64,000 nt of DNA from G963663495 sp963663495. GTDB lineage: Bacteria > Bacteroidota > Rhodothermia > Rhodothermales > Bin80. The DNA is taken from contig OY760427.1 of the NCBI GenBank assembly GCA_963663495.1, forward strand, positions 2,046,001 to 2,110,000. Reading direction: 5' to 3'. The notes under the pieces are model-generated. The model was given only the letters and a program-made list of their open reading frames with translations. It made no database searches and was not told the origin of the DNA. The translations under genes and the position numbers were made by a program. Of this stretch, positions 1 through 11,700 are shown one piece after another. Each line of letters opens with the position of its first letter. The first letter of the stretch is position 1.

Positions 1-1
1 C

Positions 2-2730
2 GTATGGCGGCAGGCGCTTGCGGACTCGGGATATGCAGGGATGTCCGTGGTTGCGGATCCGTCCGGGGCACTACTGATCCTGGCACGGGGTTCATCGGAG
101 ATAGTGACGGAGGGTGGTCTGTATGTGCTGGCGGGAGGAAGCGGGCCGGGCGCCGAACTTTCGGAGGAACTGGTGGAGGAGCTGGATCGCAGGGGATGCC
201 AGGCAGTCAACGGGCCGGCGGACGGTGACCGGCAGGCGTGGCGCAGATTCTTTGAGTCGCTGCCCGGCGCGCTGCCGCTGCGGGGCGTGGTGTATCTGGG
301 CGGCATGCGGGAGGATGGCGCGCAGCTTTCGCCCCTGGAGTTTGAGGCGGAGTTGGAGGCGGTAGGTGCGGGTGCGCTGGCGCTCGTCCAGGGGATGTCG
401 GATGCGGGTGCGTCGCCCATGAGCGGGACTTGGTTTGTGACGCGGGGTGGACAGGTAGTGCACCGGGAGCATTCCGGCGCACTCGCGGGTGCCTCTCTGT
501 GGGGTTTTGCGAGTGTGGTGGATCTGGAGCACGGGGATCTGACGCCTCGTTTGCTGGATCTGGATCCCGATGCTCCCGTGTCTGCCGGCACGCTCGCCGA
601 CGAACTGCTCTTCCCTGACAGGGAGACGCGCGTTGCCCGTCGGCACGGCGTCCGGCTGGTAGCCCGGCTGACACGGTTTACCGGACGGGATGACCTATCG
701 GAGGAGGGACGGTGGCGCTGGGGGGCCGATGTAAGCGGAGCACTTGACGCGATGCATGTGGAGGCTACTTCGGAGGATTTGGGCCCTGGCGAGGTACGGG
801 TGCGGCTTGAGGCGGCCGGGGTGAACTTCCACGATGTGATGGTGGGGATGCAGGTTGTAGACATTGAACAGCCGCTCGGTCTGGAGTTGTGCGGACGCAT
901 CTTGGAGGTAGGTAAGGGTGTGGGTTCATACGCGGTGGGGGATCGGGTGGTGGGGTTCGCCGCAGGAGCGTTTGGTCCCGAGGTGATCACGCGGGCGGAG
1001 CACATCGTGCCGGCACCGGCAGGGCATGCGGCGCAGGAGCTGGCGACTGTTCCGGTGGCATTGGTGACGGTAGCACTCGCCTTTGAGTATGCGAGTCTTG
1101 GAGAGGGTGCGAGGGTCCTGATCCATGCGGGAACGGGGGGTGTGGGTCACGCGGCGATCCGGCAGGCGCAAGCGGCCGGTTATGAGGTGTACGCTACGGC
1201 GAGCGTGCCGAAGCAGGAGTATTTGCGTTCGCTGGGGGTTCGGGCGGTGTTTGACAGCCGCTCGCCGGCGTTTGGGGAGCAGATACTGGAAGCGACCGGA
1301 GGGGCTGGAGTGGCGATGGTGCTGAACAGTCTCTCCGGCGAGGGATTCATTGAGGCAAGCCTGTTGTGTCTTGCTTCGGGCGGGTCCTTTGTAGAGCTTG
1401 GTAAGCGTAACATATGGAGTGCGGGGGCGATGGCGGCGGCCCGCCCGGATGTTCGCTACCACATTTTGGCACTGGACGGGCTTATCCTGGAGGAGCCGAA
1501 GCAGGTTGGCAGGGTTTTGCGGAGTGTGATGGAGCGTATCGCGTCGGGGCAGCTTGTGTCTTTGCCCTTAACGCGCTGGCCGCTTGCGGAGGCCCGTGCT
1601 GCGCTGACCGAATTGCAGGCTGCACGTCATGTAGGTAAAGTCGTGCTTGTGCCCTCGGCCTTGGCTGCGGGCCGATTGCGTGCGGACCGGAGCTATCTGA
1701 TTACGGGGGGTCTTGGTGGGCTCGGGTTGGAGGTAGCGCGCTGGCTCGCGGAGGCCGGAGCTGGAAGCATTGTCTTGAACGGGCGCCGTGCGCCGGACGA
1801 GGCTGCAGCGGCGGCGGTTGCGGATCTACGGGAGAGCGGTGCGGATGTACGCATTGAGATCGCTGATGTGACGGATGAGGAGGCGGTAGCGGGGATGCTC
1901 CAGCGCATTGATGCGGAGCTTCCGCCGCTGGCGGGCGTGATCTACAGCGTGGGAGCGCTCGCTGATGCGGCGCTAATTAACCAGGACTGGGAGCGGTTCG
2001 TGCGGGTGCTTGGGCCCAAGGCGCTGGGTGCCTGGCGACTGCACCGTGCGACGCTTGACCGGGAGCTTGATTTGTTTGTTCTTTTTTCCAGTTTGGCGGG
2101 TGTCGTCGGGAATCCGGGGCAGGCCAACTACGCGGCGGCCAACGCCTTCCTGGACCAGCTGGCGCGGCACCGTCGGGCGCTGGGCCTGCCGGGTCAGGCC
2201 ATTGCGTGGGGGGCGTGGTCGGGTGTCGGCGAGGCTGAAGAGCAGCGCGACCGCATTAAGGCGCAGTTTGTCCGATTGGGCGAGGAATGGATCGCTCCTG
2301 AGCAGGGCATCCGCGCACTGGAGCGGCTTGTGCGGGAGGATGTTGGAGTAAGTGTGGTGGCGAGGATAGACTGGTCTGCGCTTCCACTGCGCGCGCCCTG
2401 GTTGGCAGAGGTGGTGGGGCGCGAAGAGGATCACCCTTCTGCCACCGATTCAGACGATCTGCTGCGCAGACTCCAAAGACTCTCTTTGGAGGAGCGTCAG
2501 GAAGAACTGATCCGGTTTGTGCAGGAGCAGGTGGTACAGATTCTGCGTCTGCGCACCGCCCCCTCGCCTACTGCAGGTTTTTTCGAACTGGGCATGGACT
2601 CGCTGATGGCGGTTGAGCTTCGCAACCGTTTGAATCGAGCGTTCCGGGGCGCATTTGTCGTCTCGAACACGGCGGTGTTTGATTATCCCGACATAGCCCG
2701 GCTGGCGGAGCACCTTGCGGGTAAGCTTGC
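2..2730 (+). other. PKS module I (3' part): cMT end, structural KR, ER, KR, ACP
   Basis: Bases 2-60 are the tail of a C-methyltransferase. The structural KR half runs to about 680. The enoyl reductase at about 700-1670 carries the nucleotide-binding HAGTGGVGHAA near 1123. The catalytic KR (about 1680-2240) starts TGGLGGLG and keeps the active-site Ser (FSSLAG) and Tyr (QANYAAANAF, codon 2129-2131). The ACP has GMDSL with its phosphopantetheine Ser at 2600-2602. ER and KR look functional. If the unseen DH is active, this module would give a fully reduced, C-methylated extension; that part is inference, because KS, AT and DH lie outside the window. Confidence 0.9.
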
Positions 2731-5700
2731 CGGCGTGGCACCGGACACGCCGCGGGTGCGCGTCTTGCCCGCGGCCCGCAGGGACGACCGCATTGCGATC
2801 ATTGGCATGGCCTGCCGTTTTCCCGGGGCGCCGGATGTTGAGGCATTCTGGGAGCAGCTTCGTTCGGGGGCGGATCTGGTGACGAGGGGGCGTCCTGACG
2901 GGCTCTTTGTGGATGCCGAGACGGAGGAGGCACGCCCGTTCGGTGCGTATGTGGAGGGACTGGACCGTTTTGATGCGGCATTTTTTCGGATAGCGCCGGT
3001 TGAGGCGGAGTTTTTGGATCCGCAGCAGCGGATGCTGCTGGAGACGAGCTGGTCGGCGCTTGAGGATGCCGGGATCGCCCCGGAGGGGCTACGCGGAAGC
3101 CGGACAGGGGTCTACGGAGGGGTGTTGATGAGCGACTATCACACGCTCATGTCCGGTCCCGGCGACGAGTCATCAACGAACCTCTATAGATCTACGGGCA
3201 TCTCCGCGTCAACGGCAGTGGGTAGGATCGCTTTCGCGCTAGGTCTGGAGGGTCCGGCGATCACGGTGGATACCGCGTGTTCGTCGTCGCTGGTTGCGCT
3301 GCACCAGGCGGCGGCTGCGCTCCGTGCAGGGGAGGCGGATCTGGCGCTGGCCGGAGGGGTGAACGCGATCCTAACGTCAACCGTAACCCGCATCTTCGGG
3401 GACGCCGGCATGCTCGCGGCGGATGGACGCTGCAAGACTTTTGACGCGGCGGCCGATGGCTATGTCCGCGGTGAGGGATGCGGCATGGTTGTGCTGAAGC
3501 GTCTTGCGGATGCAGAGGCGGCGGGAGATCGAATCCTTGCGGTTCTGCTCGGATCGGCGGTGAACCAGGACGGTGCGAGTGCCGGTCTGACCGTTCCGAA
3601 CGGTCCTGCCCAGGAGCGCGTGATTGAGGAGACGCTTGCGCGGGCAGGAGTGGAGGGCTCCACGGTGGACTACCTGGAGGCGCACGGTACGGGGACCGAG
3701 CTGGGCGATCCTGTGGAGGTGGAGGCGGCAGCCTCGGTGTACGCTCGCGGCCGGAGTACGGAGCGCCCGCTGCTGATCGGATCCGTGAAGACGAATGTGG
3801 GTCACTTGGAGGCGGCGGCAGGCGTAGCCGGGCTGATCAAGGCAGTGCTGGCGATACGGTCGGGAGTGATTCCGCGGCACCTGCACTTTGAGCGGCCGAA
3901 CCCTCGGGTGGACTGGGAGAACCTTCCGGTCCGCGTGACATCGGAGGCTACCCCGTGGCCGGAGGCAGAGCGGCCACGGCGGGCCGCGGTTAGCTCTTTT
4001 GGGTACTCCGGCACGAATGCCCATGTTGTTATTGAGGGGTACCCTAGGGATCGTACACTGCCGCGTATCGGACTTTCTGCACTACCGGTAGTCATCTCGG
4101 GCGACCGATTGCCGCAGGCTGATGCGGTGCGCCAGCACCGCTTGCTCCCTCTTTCCGCTAAATCCGAAGACGCGCTACGTCAGCTGGCAGGCCGGTACCA
4201 GGCCGTTCTTTCGGACGATACGCCGTTTGCCGATATGGCGTGGACAGCGAGCATCGGACGGAGCCACTTCCTGCACCGCGCTGGGCTCGTGTTCACGGAC
4301 CGCGCCTCGCTGCAGGAGCAGCTGGAGGTGGTGAAGCAGGGCGTAGTATCATCGCCGACTACAGGAAAGGTTGCATTCCTCTATACCGGTCAGGGGAGCC
4401 AGTGGGCGGGGATGGGCCGGGAGCTCTATGAAACCGAGCCGGTCTTTCGGGCAATCCTGGACCGGTGCGAGGAGGTGTTCCGCGAGGAGCGGGGCAGGTC
4501 GCTCCTCACGGTGATGTTCGGGGATGCCGAGCTACTGGACCGCACCGAATGGACACAGCCCGCGCTCTATGCGCTGGAGAGCGGGCTGACCGCGCTTTGG
4601 GCGAGTCTGGGCGTGCGGCCTGATATCGTATTCGGGCACAGCGTGGGAGAGGTCGCGGCGGCGGCCGCCGCAGGTGCTTTTGACTTGGAGGCAGGAATGC
4701 GGTTTGCCACGCGCCGCGGCGCGCTGATGGGTTCGCTTCCGGGTGGCGGCGCAATGGCGGCGGTGTTCGCCTCGTCGGACCGGGTGCGCGGTGTGCTCCG
4801 GGAGGGCGTAGAACTGGCAGCTGACAACGGTACGCACCAGGTGGTGACCGGGTCGGAGGCCGCCATGGATGCGCTTATGCAATCGTTTGAGGACGAAGGG
4901 TTGCGTGTGGTCCGTCTTCAGACGAGTCACGCCTTCCACAGTGCGCTGATGGAGCCGGTGCTGGCGGCGCTGGAAGCGGCGGTGCCCGCGGCCTCTGTCT
5001 ACTCCGTGCGGATGGTAAGCGATGTGACGGGGCGCGTGCTGGAAAGCGCCCCCGATGGAGCATACTGGCAGCGCCAGGCACGCGAACCGGTACAGTTTGC
5101 GGCGGCACTGCGGACGCTGGCGGCGCTGGATGTAGGGTTGCTTCTGGAGGTCGGTCCGCACGATATCTTGGGACCAATGGCGGCGCTCGCCTGGCCACAT
5201 GCCGAGGCGCCCGGCATGATTGCGAGCCAACGGCGCGACGGGACCGGAGACTATGCCAGCGCAGTGGCGGGTGCCTACGAGGCAGGCCTTGACATGGTCT
5301 TTGAGGGGCTGTTTGTGGGGGAGCAGCGGCGGCGGATTGCGCTGCCGGCCTATCCCTTCCAGCGGGAGCGCTACTGGATCTCCGCCGCTCCGCGACGGAT
5401 GTCAGAGGAGGGGCATGTGCTCCTCGGGGTGCAGCGGGACTCTCCGGATGGTGAGCATTCTTTTGAGAGGCAGCTGTTCAGTCGGGATCCGGCTTGGCTC
5501 GCCGACTGCCGGGTGTTCGGTGAAGTGGTAGCACCGGGCGCACTCTACGCGGCGCAGGTGACCGAGGCGCTCCGAGAAACGCGCCACGACTTTCCCGTCG
5601 TGATTGAGGAGACTGAGATCATGCGTCCGCTGGTGTTATCGGATGGCGAAGGCCGGCTGGTACAGGTCGTGCTTAGCGAGGACCGCACATGGAAAGTCGT

Positions 5701-8700
5701 CAGCAGGGATAGCAGGGGGCAGTGGGAGGCGCACGCTGAAGGGCGCTGGGCACCGCTCGCTGTAGCTGTTTCTGAGCCGGAAGATCTCGGTGCGTTGGTG
5801 GGGCGTCTCGCCGAACGGGATCCCGATACCACCGGAATAAAATACTGGCCGGCTTCCCGCGGTTTGATTCGATGCTGGTCGGGCTCAGGAGAGGCACTGG
5901 GTGAGGTATTGCTGCCGGAGGGCACAGATCACAGAAACCTGCTCGTGCATCCGGCGCTGCTTGACGCCTGCTTCCAGGTGATGGGAGGGATCGCGGATCT
6001 GGACGAAGTTGATGGCACATGGCTGCCGATCGGTTGGGACCGTCTGGTTCTTTACGACGACTTGCCGGATCATGTCTTCTGCCGGGCAGTCGACCGCGGT
6101 GAAGAAGGGAGGACCCGTAAAGCAGACTTCTGGCTTTATGCGGAATCGGGCGAGGAGCTGGCACGCATCCAGGGCTTCGCGCTTAGAAAGGCGAGCCGGG
6201 CTGCTCTGTCTGGTGGGAGTTTGGAGGATGCGCTGCACGAGGTGGTGTGGCGCAAGGGGGCGGCTGTAGGACTCCGTGAGGCGGCGTTCCTTGCCGAGCC
6301 GCAGGAAATTGCGTCCGACTTGGGAGCGTTGGAAGCATACCTTGAGGAGGGGGACGGGGTGTCTCTTGCCGTGCTGGAGCACGAGGCGCGGTTGCTTTTG
6401 CTTCGCGGATTCCGGGAGCTGGGATGGGATCCTAGGCCGGGAGACCGTTTTGAGACGGATGCACTCCGCCATCGGCTCAAGGTCACAGAGGATCACGGGC
6501 AGCTGTTCGCCCGGATGCTGTCGGTGCTGGAGGAGATGGGGGTTCTCGGCCGGGAAGCGGCAGGTGGCTGGCAGGTGGTCGCCGCACTGGAGCCCGCACT
6601 GGAGCCCGCTCTGGAGCCGACCGACGCCGCAGCCGCATCTATGGAGATGGGCGTGCTTCGCCGGTGCGGGGCGTCGCTCGCCGAGGTACTCCGGGGCCGC
6701 GCCGATGCGCTGGATCTGCTCTTTGGCGGCGAGCCGGGAGCAGCGAACATGTACCGCGAGTCTGCCGCCATGCAGTCGGTGAACCGCATGGCGGCAGAAG
6801 CCGTGCGCACGGCGGTTGCAGCGCTTCCGGAAGGCCGTCCTTTGCGGGTGATCGAAGTAGGCGCAGGGACGGGCGCTACGACAGCCGCCCTCCTGGAGGT
6901 CCTGCCGGCGGGCCGGACCGAATACACCTATACCGACATTTCTACGGACTCGTTCCTAGACGCAGAGCGGGAGTTCGGCGATCGGGGCGTGGATGTTAGC
7001 TTCCGGGCGCTCAACATCGAACATGATCCTGCGGATCAGGGGTTCACGCTCCACGGCTACGACCTTATGATCGCCGCGAATGTCCTGCATGCTACCCGCG
7101 ACCTGGGCGAAACACTCGCCCACTGCCGGCGCCTCCTTGCTCCATCGGGCATGCTGGTGACTGTTGAGGAAGCTAAGCGGAAGGTATGGCTGGATCTGAC
7201 CTTCGGATTGTTGCCCGGATGGTGGCGCTTCCAGGACGCGTACCGTACCGACTATGCGCTGGTTGCCCCTTCCGTGTGGCGGGAGGTGCTGGCGGACACC
7301 GGATATGCAGGGATGTCCGTGGTCGAAGATCCGTCGGGGGCACTACTGATTCTGGCTCAGGGTCCGTCGGAGGTGGTGGCGGAAGGCGGGTTGTTTGTGT
7401 TAGCGGGAGGAAGCGGACTGGGCACTGAGCTGGTAGAGGAACTGGATCGGAGGGGTTACCAGGCGGCTTCGGGGCCATCGGAGGGCGACCGGCAGGCGTG
7501 GCGCAGGTTCTTTGAGTCAATACCGGGTACGCTGCCGCTGCGGGGCGTGGTGTATCTGGGCGGGGTACGGGAGGATGGTGCGGGGCTTTCGGTCTTGGAA
7601 TTTGAGGCGGAGCTGGAGGCGGTGGGTGCGGGCGCATTGGCACTGGTACAGGGGATGTCGGACGCGGGCGCGTCGCCCATGAGCGGGACCTGGTTTGTGA
7701 CGCGGGGCGGACAGGTAGTGGATCGGGAGCGGTCCGGCGCGCTCGCGGGTGCCTCCTTGTGGGGTTTTGCGAGTGTGGTGGATCTGGAGCACCGAGATTT
7801 GACGCCGCGCCTGCTGGATTTGGATCCCGAGGTTCCTCCGTCTGCCGGTGCGCTTGCCGACGAGCTGCTCTTTCCTGACAGGGAGACGCGCATCGCCCGG
7901 CGGGGTGGAGAGCGGCTGGTAGCCCGGCTGAAGCGCTTGGACAGGCCGGAGGAAACATCGGCAGATTTGGATTCCGGTGAGTTCCGGTTCCGCACGGACC
8001 GGAGCTATCTAATCACGGGTGGCCTTGGTGGGGTCGGACTGGAGGTGGCACGCTGGCTCGCGGAGGCAGGAGCCGGCGGCATTGTTTTGAACGGCCGCCG
8101 GCTGCCGGACGAAGCAGCAGCGATGGTGGTTGCGGAGCTCCGGGAGAGCGGTGCGGCGGTGCACATTGAGATCGCAGATGTGACGGACGAGGAGGCGGTA
8201 GCGGGAATGCTTGCGCGGATTGACGCCGAGTTTCCGCCGCTGGCGGGGGTGATTCACAGCGTGGGAGCGCTCGCCGATGCGGCGCTGATAAACCAGAACT
8301 GGGAGCGGTTTGAGCAGGTGCTTGGGCCCAAGGCACTGGGTGGCTGGCGGCTGCACCGGGCGACGCTTGACCGGGAGCTGGACCTGTTTGTTCTCTTTTC
8401 GAGCCTAGCGGGTGTTGTAGGGAATCCGGGCCAGGCCAATCACGCGGCTGCCAACGCCTTCCTTGATCAGCTGGCGCGGCACCGTAGGGCGCTGGGCCTT
8501 CCCGGTCAGGCCATTGCGTGGGGGGCGTGGTCGGGTGTTGGCGAGGCTGAGGAGCAGCGCGATCGCATCGGAACTCAGTTCGTTGATGCATGGATTGCTC
8601 CTGAGCAGGGCATCCGCGCGCTGGCACGGCTCGTACGCGAGGACATTGGAACCAGCGTGGTGGCGAGGGTAGACTGGTCTGCGCTGCCATTGCGGGAACC

Positions 8701-11700
8701 CTGGTTTTCAGAGTTGGTGGGGCGCGAAGAGGACTACCCTTCGGCCACCGCTCCAGACGACCTGCTACGCCGACTCCATAGACTCTCTTTGGAGGAACGC
8801 CGGGATGAACTGATCCGGTTCGTACAGGATCAGGTGGTACAGATTCTGCGTCTGCGTTCTGCCCCGTCGCCTACTGCTGGTTTTTTCGAACTGGGCATGG
8901 ATTCGCTGATGGCGGTTGAGCTTCGCAACCGTTTGAATCGGGCGTTCCGGGGCGCATTTGTCGTTTCGAACACGGCGGTGTTTGATTATCCCGACATAGC
9001 CCGGCTGGCGGAACACCTTGCGGACCAGCTTGCCGGCGTGGCACCGGAGACGCGGCGTATGCGAGTCTTGTCCGTGGCCCGCCGCGATGATCGCATTGCG
9101 ATCGTGGGCATGGCCTGCCGCTTTCCCGGCGCGCCGGATGCCCTGGCATTCTGGGAGCGGCTTCGTTCGGGGGCGGATCTGGTGACTAGGGGGCGTCCTG
9201 ACGGGCTTTTTGTGGATACCGAGACGGAGGAGGCGCGCCACTTCGGTGCCTATGTGGAGGGTCTGGACTGTTTTGATGCGGCATTCTTCCGGATTGCTCC
9301 GGTAGAGGCGGAGTTGCTGGATCCGCAGCAGCGGATGCTTCTGGAGACCAGCTGGTCGGCGCTTGAGGACGCCGGGATTGCTCCGGAGGGGCTACGGGGA
9401 AGCCGGACCGGGGTGTACGGCGGGGTCTCAATGATAGACTACCAGAACCTTGTCGCCGGACGGGAGGGCAATCCGGGGTCGGATATATACAGGGCCACTG
9501 GAGTTACCCCGTCGGCCGCGGTAGGTAGGATTGCTTTTGCGCTCGGATTGCAGGGTCCGGCCATAACGGTGGACACCGCGTGCTCCTCGTCGCTGGTTGC
9601 GCTGCACCAGGCGGCGGCGGCGCTCCGCGCAGGCGAGGCGGATCTGGCACTGGCGGGAGGGGTGAACGCGATCCTGATGTCGGGGCCCACCAAGCTCATG
9701 ACGGATGCCGGCATGCTCTCGGCGGACGGGCGTTGCAGGACTTTTGATGCTGCAGCTAACGGCTATGTACGAGGCGAGGGATGCGGGATGGTTGTGCTGA
9801 AGCGTCTTGCGGATGCGGAGGCGGTAGGAGACCGGGTTCTTGCGGTGGTGCTTGGATCGGCGGTGAACCAGGACGGTGCGAGCGCGGGTTTGACCGTTCC
9901 GAACGGTCCTGCGCAGGAGCTTGTGATTGAGGAGGCGCTTGTGCGGTCTGGTGTGGAGGCCTCCACGGTGGACTACCTGGAGGCACACGGTACGGGGACG
10001 GAGCTGGGTGATCCCGTGGAAGTGATGGCGGCGGCTTCGGTGTACGGTAGTGGACGGAGCCCGGAGCACCCTCTGCTGATCGGATCCGTGAAGACGAATG
10101 TGGGTCACTTGGAGGCGGCGGCAGGCATAGCCGGGTTGATCAAGGCGGTGCTTGCGATACGCTTTGGGGAGATTCCGCGGCACCTGCACTTTGAGCGGCC
10201 GAATCCGCGGATGGACTGGGAGAATCTTCCGGTTCGGGTGACATCGGAGGCTACCCTGTGGCCGGAGGCGGAGCGGCCGCGGCGGGCTGCCATCAGCTCC
10301 TTCGGATATTCGGGCACAAACGCTCATGTGGTGATAGAGGGATACGCGGAGGAGCGTGAGCCTGCGCTTGTTGAGGTTCCTGCACTATTGGAGCCGGGAG
10401 CGGTTCACCGTGTTCCGCAGGCCGAAGCGCCGCGCCGGCACCGCCTGCTCCCGCTGTCGGCGAAGTCAGAAGACGCGCTTCGTCAGCTGGCCGGCAGGTA
10501 CGGTGCAGCCCTTTTGGAGGATATGCCGCTTGCCGATATGGCGTGGACAGCGGGTGTAGGACGGAGCCACTTCCTGCACCGCGCGGGGCTCGTGTTCAGC
10601 GATCGCGCCTTGCTGGAAGAGCAGTTGGAGGTAGTGAAGCAGGGCGTAGTATCATCGCCTGCCGCAGGGAAGGTGGCTTTTCTCTACACTGGTCAGGGGA
10701 GCCAGTGGGCGGGGATGGGCCGGGAGCTCTATGAGACCGAGTCGATTTTCCGGGCGGTGCTTGACCGGTGCGAGGAGGTGTTCCGCCAGGAGCGGGGCAG
10801 GTCGCTTCTCACGGTGATGTTCGGGGATGCCGAGCGGCTGGGTCGCACCGAATGGACACAGCCTGCGCTCTATGCGCTGGAGAGCGGGCTGACCGCGCTT
10901 TGGGCGAGTGTGGGGGTGCGGCCTGACATTGTCTTCGGGCACAGCGTGGGAGAGGTTGCGGCGGCTGCGGCCGCAGGTGCTTTTGACTTGGAGGCCGGGA
11001 TGCTGTTTGCTACGCGCCGCGGCGCGCTGATGGGGTCGCTTCCGGGTGGAGGTGCGATGGCGGCGGTATTCGCCCCGGCGGACCGTGTGCGCGATGCGCT
11101 CCGGGAGGGCGTTGAACTGGCCGCCGACAACGGTACGCACCAGGTGGTGACCGGGCCGGAGGCTGCGATGGATGGGGTTCTGCAATTTTTTGAGGACGAA
11201 GGGTTGCGCGTAGTGCGTCTTCAGACGAGCCACGCCTTCCACAGTGCGCTGATGGATCCGGTGCTGGCGGAGCTGGAAGCGGCGGTGCCCGGGGTCTCGG
11301 TGCCTTCCGTACGGATGGTAAGTGATGTGACGGGGCGTGTGCTGGAGGGCGCGCCCGACGGAGCATACTGGTGCCGTCAGGCGCGCGAGCCGGTTCAGTT
11401 TGCGGCGGCGGTGCGCACGTTGGCGGCCCGGGAGGCGGGGATATTGCTGGAGATGGGTCCGCACGGCGTTTTGGGGCCGATGGCGGCGCTTGCCTGGTCG
11501 CACACCGAGGAGCCTGTTATGATTGCGAGCCAGCTGCGCGGAGGGAGCGGAGACTATGTCCGGGCGGTGGCGGGTGCCTACGAGGCGGGTCTTGACATTG
11601 TTTTTGAAGGATTGTTTGCGGGAGAGCGCCGCCGCCGCGTGGCACTGCCGACCTATCCCTTTCAGCGCAGACGATACTGGTTGACAGCGCTGCCCCGCCG

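Noticed and set aside
41..228. ATG at 41 as the PKS start codon
   Set aside because: The frame is open to base 2 and the upstream residues match an internal methyltransferase/KR linker, so the gene begins outside the window.
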